DNA of 64,000 nt from Vibrio pomeroyi (lineage in GTDB: Bacteria; Pseudomonadota; Gammaproteobacteria; Enterobacterales; Vibrionaceae), in assembly GCA_041879425.1 (NCBI GenBank), contig CP090854.1, positions 2,108,001 to 2,172,000 of the forward strand. The letters are read 5' to 3'. Under the pieces are notes generated by a model. The model had not been told where the DNA came from. It saw only the letters and a program-made list of their open reading frames with translations, and made no database searches. The translations under genes were made by a program, and so were the position numbers. Positions 61,901-64,000 of this stretch are shown piece by piece (position 1 is the stretch's first letter; every line of letters begins with the position of its first letter).

Positions 61901-64000
61901 CAGATGTGTTGAACTGAGTAGTATCAATACGGAAGTGGCTCACATCATCACTTCCTGCTGTGAAAGTAATGGTTTCAGTTTGGCTCACAGGTAAGCCCGG
62001 TGAAGAGCCGTCGACCAGATTCGCTTCTTCCAATGCAACCGTTGGTACTGTGTCTATTACTGGTGGAGCACCATCTGCAATAGTCAGCGTCACTGTTGAA
62101 GTGACAATATCGCCATCTTTATCTTCCGATGTCACCGTAATGGTCTTAACAATGTCACCACCAGAATGATCGAGGTTGCGTTTAGGCTCGAAACGTACAT
62201 CACCTTCGAGATTGATAAACAAGGAACCTTCAGCGAACATAAACTCTTGTTCACCCGTATCGGTTTGTACTAGTGACTCTTCAGGTTGGCTGCCATAGGT
62301 AAATTTAGTGATCGTGGCGCCATCTGCACTTTGCGCAGGCATCACGTCAAAGACTGTTGTAGTCGGTGTTCCTGTGGTTGGCTCTGTGATGTTGAGCGCA
62401 CCTGACTGCATCAGTTGGACATCATCAGTAATAGTGACAGTAAGCGGTTTAGACGCTGAAATATCACCATCGGTATCTTCTGCATAAACAGAAAGATCAA
62501 AGCTCAGATTGTTGTTTCCTAAACCATCAACATGGTCTAAACGCTCAAGCAGAGTAAATGTGTATTGGCTCGGATTCGTGTCATCAAAGTCTAGAGTGAA
62601 AATAACTTTCTCAACACCCGAACCATCCGTCGTGAATGCGATGTAGTCGCCAGAATTTGCAGGGTCTTCGCGCAAACTCAATTCAAGACCATCCGACTTC
62701 AACGCACCGTTGGTATTGAACAACCCTACTTCAACCACTATTTCAGCAATATCATCACTGCTTGCAAGTGAAGTAATGGTTTGAGTCATACTCACCGGGT
62801 TTACGCTAGGCGTTGAACCATCCGCAAGTAAGCTTTCTGACAATGCTACACCCGGCACAACGTCGATTGTTGGCCCATCACCATCAACAATGGTGAGAGT
62901 GACTTTTGATGAGAAGATATCGTTATCAAAGTCGGAAGAAGTGAACACAATCGATTTAACAATGTCGCCCGCAGAGTGATCCAGGTTTCGATTTGGCTCA
63001 AACCTTACATCACCATCTAATGTCACAAACAATGCACCTTCAGTGAAAACAAACTCTTGTTCACCGCTAATGCTTTGATTCAGAGTAATCGCAGAGCCAC
63101 CGTCATACGTAAACTGCGTAATGGTCGCACCGTCTGCACTTGGTATTGGCATCACATCAACGGTAGCCGTTGTAGGATTACCTGTATTAGGCTCAGTAAT
63201 GGTTAAGAAGCCATCTTGCATTTTCTGGAGGTCATCTTCTATCGTAACCACCACATCGCGTTTCGTTGATTCAGAATCATCTGTATCAACGGCATAGATA
63301 GGCAAACGGAACGTGAGATCGTTGTAAAGCACGCCATCAAGATGATCGAGTGCCTCGATTAAGGTAAATGTAAACTGAGCTTTGTTTGCACTATCAAAGC
63401 TAATGGTAAATACATCGGTAACGTTACCCATACCGTCATCGGTATATCCAATGTAATCACCAGCAGAAGAAGGATCTTCTTTTAGTTGAACCACAAGACC
63501 ACTTGATTTCAACAGATCGCCAGGGTTGAATTCGTTGACCGCAATTCTAAAGTGACTAAAATCATCACTTCCTTCTGTATACGTAATTGTGTGAGTCGAA
63601 CTGACCGGAGAACCAGTTGGTGTCGAGCCATCCGCTAGGTTAACTTCCGATAAGTTAACATCTGGAACCACGTCAATTACTGGATCGATACCGTCTTTGA
63701 TCGTCAAAGTGACGTCTGCAGTATCTGTATCGTTATCAAAATCACTGGTGGTAACGACAATCGTTCTTACGATATCGCCAGATGAATGGTCTAGATCTCG
63801 GCTCGGCTCAAAACGAACCTCCCCTTCAATAGTGATGTACAGCAAGCCATCGGTTACGGTAAAAACTTGTTCTGTGGCGATGCTTGGGTCTAACGTTACA
63901 GCTGTGCCACCATCGTAAGTAAACTGTGTCACTTTCGCGCCATCAGCACTCTGCGTTGGCATAACATCAATAATTGGTGTCGTAGGTGGCGTGCCCGATG
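52971..64000 (-). CDS. Giant type I-secreted repeat adhesin, partial (5' end beyond window)
   Basis: At least 3,675 residues; the frame is still open at the right edge, so the N-terminus (expected to hold a LapG-type retention module) is missing. From the edge: at least three units of about 270 aa that begin near DVMP(T/I/A)QSADGA, of the T1SS-143 repeat kind; further Ig-like, acidic, Thr/Val-rich repeats; cadherin/VCBS-like repeats rich in DxDGD calcium motifs; three near-identical units of about 115 aa near 54.3-55.3 kb. The C-terminus has RTX nonapeptides (GGSGNDRLEGGAGDDTLIGG) and a T1SS signal ending QQNVITHG. Such proteins anchor cells to surfaces or polymer gels and need an ABC exporter with a LapD/LapG-type release system, none of which is in the window. 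Confidence 0.92.
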   Translation of the reverse strand, partial: SGTPPTTPIIDVMPTQSADGAKVTQFTYDGGTAVTLDPSIATEQVFTVTDGLLYITIEGEVRFEPSRDLDHSSGDIVRTIVVTTSDFDNDTDTADVTLTIKDGIDPVIDVVPDVNLSEVNLADGSTPTGSPVSSTHTITYTEGSDDFSHFRIAVNEFNPGDLLKSSGLVVQLKEDPSSAGDYIGYTDDGMGNVTDVFTISFDSANKAQFTFTLIEALDHLDGVLYNDLTFRLPIYAVDTDDSESTKRDVVVTIEDDLQKMQDGFLTITEPNTGNPTTATVDVMPIPSADGATITQFTYDGGSAITLNQSISGEQEFVFTEGALFVTLDGDVRFEPNRNLDHSAGDIVKSIVFTSSDFDNDIFSSKVTLTIVDGDGPTIDVVPGVALSESLLADGSTPSVNPVSMTQTITSLASSDDIAEIVVEVGLFNTNGALKSDGLELSLREDPANSGDYIAFTTDGSGVEKVIFTLDFDDTNPSQYTFTLLERLDHVDGLGNNNLSFDLSVYAEDTDGDISASKPLTVTITDDVQLMQSGALNITEPTTGTPTTTVFDVMPAQSADGATITKFTYGSQPEESLVQTDTGEQEFMFAEGSLFINLEGDVRFEPKRNLDHSGGDIVKTITVTSEDKDGDIVTSTVTLTIADGAPPVIDTVPTVALEEANLVDGSSPGLPVSQTETITFTAGSDDVSHFRIDTTQFNTSGDLKADGLVVQLKEDPLNSDNYIGYVESGGVQTDIFTITFSSVVLGEYTFTLLEELDHLPVQGNNDQIFTLPVIAVDKDNTDSAMKPLTVTITDDVPTITDTTVASTFVVDEEDLGTLAQATGSFVTTEGADQVEVYELRNISTLEATLSSGNEGIKITEITGAANTTTYQGATDPSGTPIFTLVLTDDGAYTFTLLGPLNHATTPSNLNTLTIPFDVVAVDGDGDDSNQYVLPIEVLDDVPVMTAPTGETVVDEDDLSGIGSDRSEDTIINGLFTVDEGADGVVKYELVDEDLVLAGLTSDGEGLEWLTVSQVGTTFTYTAQTVTSNEAVFEIIFDTSDNSYQFELFKPLKHPDGGDENNIELGFSVVAEDFDQDQSNAIDLTITVTDDVPLVTTQSITRLEGQNYNGSKVDMFANATDVGADGAALTRIEGITSNGADIVFRTGNNGPYSSGLDLSSGSQVVRVYEQTNGGADTRQLGRLRIDSNGEVEFRANGYLDHGGLDTIDFSINVIATDGDLDTSETPLDISITDRDSTRIALKVTTFEDAGRDSTIPYATGEEPTFENVQDNQIDLPDAPAQVALQVSLYDQDNAESIGQLTIKSPNGGDSHQGTFYYLDAVSSKYIELVPEPNGSIIFGPPQLEQSFAPNPNEPRQTIATIDNLFFVPDQHASSDETGGRVRYELEIEKNGSTDHTVNSNFRIEIEAVADIATWDDSNSTYQYQVNEDEDDVTLQLNAVSQDDSQTETITYELEAVQGDGKFELLDQNGTVLTPVNGVYIIASADINSTVVNPIDNFSGQIEFKATAITEETLNPYDDSANGGVDKTTARSVEQNIIIDVTADADPGKFSVSRIRINEDNIDDPDYIGPLDNKDAFTLDEVITMTGSVDTDGSEELFVRISNITEGAVLYFLGTTTVVPTVSGTNYQEIAYADLANVEVVPTKHSNVDFTFDVTGVVKDTANLSTGAQVDEEILGTKTVNVEVKGVADIPYGGTNGTDWTTFDDGTTSGVQTTIEESQNGDRFALLDFTVLSGERKPDTGTTPLADDGSESITVILSGIPDGVILEDGDGTVIDLNFVGYEMGPGGSPDLSKPIYEANITEAGKTSGIRIRPVDSSTENIHIQGQVIVTENDGHTLTFDQEVRVLVEPRIDTSATYNTVTRGDEDTAINIDWHPEGTDYIDDDEHFTSIVISGIPSGVASVVVNGDVIWNYDAVAGTLTITPKSGQTAEEFTQIALNNNFIQITPEQDSSTDFTLNTVVMVEERDHEYVDAGNPGQGIVTATINGTIDVQVRPVVEPEDANNKLIVDDVAGTGALATVVADANTGVLKFTTNSDNTSVTDEFVIRYQETDASSAIEEVDQLIIQLTNVDDSALSDAVLNQLLVIGAAYEGNGRWVVTNEDIFSISAPNGLVLPSGNSGAGGFNDIKMDIFSTVIDRGDGVEVESSVDARRDGEVTLSFPQVVVGSTKVAADIDITPDSVVDAIEDTQLDLGTALNGLITFSGEDDSTDQVTIIIDDSVTINPGAANEVTFPISLSGSSDLDFVNGKYVFQTTVEQGVSTDFSGLLLNLPADYSGDFRLPLTIVTKDVLSGDEKTLVTEVVIKVAPDVEGNPDIDVTVTGSLDDLFNPVDTDGQAGQDPVGYEDTYIQLDFSSTITDQVSGVEGGDEKFTSITLTLDDTSVGAFYDGTGTLLGTTVTFNEAQISAGALDNVLFRPALNYPTDNDINQVQVNVSGTITDTATYNDASSPVGNATDTDTFSTSVNFEVVPVVDDVLVTGPGSDPDVIEITGSEDQEISLSGTSPISIGLTDLDGSESFVSIKFTDVPDGFLFRVDNNSDFTVKNNGGGVWSVQLPPSVSTSFDLSEISVLPPKDFSGTFEFGVEVFTQESLLGVPTNAGTLPSFEVHVLPVGDDVDTNPTDSVTGNEGQNIDIEINATILDKELSATGSGTYTENAPETLRVEVAGVPQDASIFYPDGTTLASYDPVTQLWTLDVSAQSLDKIVFNSGEHNSDAGNVLGINGPLQITVRSVDTDADNTEYLGAPTSFDVDLVIDPINDQPTFVNVTNIETPEDISIAIDNFSIYDVDANFDNPDAPYTLTLEIDQTLPGAQGVFEFTSSPDVTFVLQPDGSLVITGKEADINTALTNGAVTFKPDPDQNYLNQSGLVTINATLDDGGNNGLIDAGDPNTAQTNQTTFTIKVTEVNDAPVATDVDLGSIAEDGQIVIVEGDLIAASSDLENHNLTVTGVTITQGQGQLTRFENAGGADDAGVTGPFWIFTAANDFNGDVKFNYDIIDDGTTNGVDDFLTDSAEISLIVTEVNDAPVAPDIDLGTMLEEGQLIIKEEDLISGTTDPENDTITVNSLVLDQGQGQLQRFENVGGADDATITGPYWVFTAANEYNGDVKFTYTVEDDGTTNGANDFLTDTGEISVVVTEVNDQPVATDIDLGNILEEGQLIIKEGDLIAATSDPENDTITVTNLVLDEGQGQLQRYENLGGADDAMITGPYWVFTAADEYNGDVKFTYTVEDDGTTNGVNDFLTDTAEITAVVQGVNDTPVVNGDSVTTLIDEDAGQLLSGINVSDPDYVDAFSDDLMTVTLTVDYGTLNVSLPAVTTVVVNGNNTGSVILVGTLSDLNALIDTPTSPNGVFLDASLSPTNSIGLEVVAKDSGNPSGIAIETAPVVYNIAVTPVANAPTLSIDSATNYVRNITASQSVSASGIPLVGIIAALTDITEELTLHISDVPAGAQITSTAGSVTDLGGGVWVATADAIESLQAVGLSQTPGNYTLKVEAVSEETDNNDTATSASIDLNLNIVSNAVDINLASETDDVQLLAGANATDLTGGSGNDRLEGGAGDDTLIGGGGSDILTGGDGMDSFVWLNIEDGVEDTITDFDLSEGDSIDLREVLPELKNSSPDMTALLQQIDAKVEGDDIELTINPDGIGTTEQVIVVEDLAPQLTLSGTMPSDILDALVQQNVITHG
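54290..55330. repeat. Three near-identical ~350-bp direct repeats inside the adhesin gene
   Basis: Units beginning near 54292, 54640 and 54990 encode the same roughly 115-residue domain (VNDxPVAxDIDLG...YNGDVKFTYTVEDDGTTNG). Similarity at the DNA level is high, so copy number may change by recombination. Confidence 0.8.

Noticed and set aside
1..64000. CRISPR arrays, insertion sequences, tRNA or rRNA genes, integrase or att sites
   Set aside because: Looked for regularly spaced repeats, transposase or integrase proteins and tRNA-like cloverleaves; none found. The only repeats are within genes, paralogues, hairpins and the 8-bp microsatellite.

Overview
The window looks like a chromosomal segment of a marine Vibrio of the Splendidus clade. 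This is inferred from the protein families and the moderate GC content; no 16S or marker gene is present. Most of it is an alginate-degradation island of about 49 kb (roughly 3.2-52 kb). It is followed by the 3' part of a giant repeat adhesin that runs off the right edge.

Layout. 0-2.8 kb: an exported MORN/YwqK-repeat protein and a chemoreceptor. 3.2-5.6 kb: a PL5/PL38-type (Alginate_lyase fold) lyase and a KdgM-type porin. 5.6-8.2 kb: a housekeeping-like pair, a DEDD exonuclease and a DUF294/CBS/cNMP protein. 8.5-12.7 kb: two FadR-type GntR regulators, an SDR oxidoreductase and a MATE pump. 13-23 kb: secreted depolymerases (PL7, PL18-like, a CBM32-PL7 lipoprotein and a two-catalytic-domain PL18-like/PL7 lipoprotein), a second KdgM-type porin and an unknown duplicated-domain lipoprotein. 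23-25 kb: a dCache chemoreceptor. 25.4-25.7 kb: a candidate small RNA. 26-32 kb: a DehR-type reductase, a PL15 oligoalginate lyase and a sodium:solute symporter. 33-36.4 kb: a GlcG-like protein and a TctCBA tripartite transporter. 36.6-37.4 kb: a third FadR regulator, nearly identical to the first. 37.6-41.2 kb: a PhnDCEE-type ABC importer. 41.3-42.1 kb: an exported FAH-fold protein. 42.5-46.8 kb: two tandem PL17 lyases. 47.2-49.2 kb: kdgF-kdgK-eda. 50-51.8 kb: a second symporter. 52.1-52.9 kb: a PheC-like periplasmic protein. 53 kb to the end: a T1SS adhesin.

How it fits together. Extracellular or surface PL7/PL18 lyases cut alginate, KdgM-type porins admit oligomers, and SLC5-type symporters carry them across the inner membrane. 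PL15 and PL17 exo-lyases release unsaturated monouronate. KdgF linearises it to DEH, the DehR-type reductase makes KDG, KdgK makes KDPG, and Eda splits that to pyruvate and glyceraldehyde-3-phosphate. The complete route is encoded here.

Main new observation. An 11-bp palindrome-like element (consensus TTGTAnTACAA), often overlapping a TACAAT-like -10 box, recurs before most of the alginate operons. It also precedes both near-identical FadR genes, the TctCBA operon, a chemoreceptor and an unannotated, terminator-bounded candidate sRNA. This suggests one FadR-family regulon that includes a small RNA and a tripartite transporter. A 17-codon C-terminal relic of a further FadR copy lies before the tct operon.
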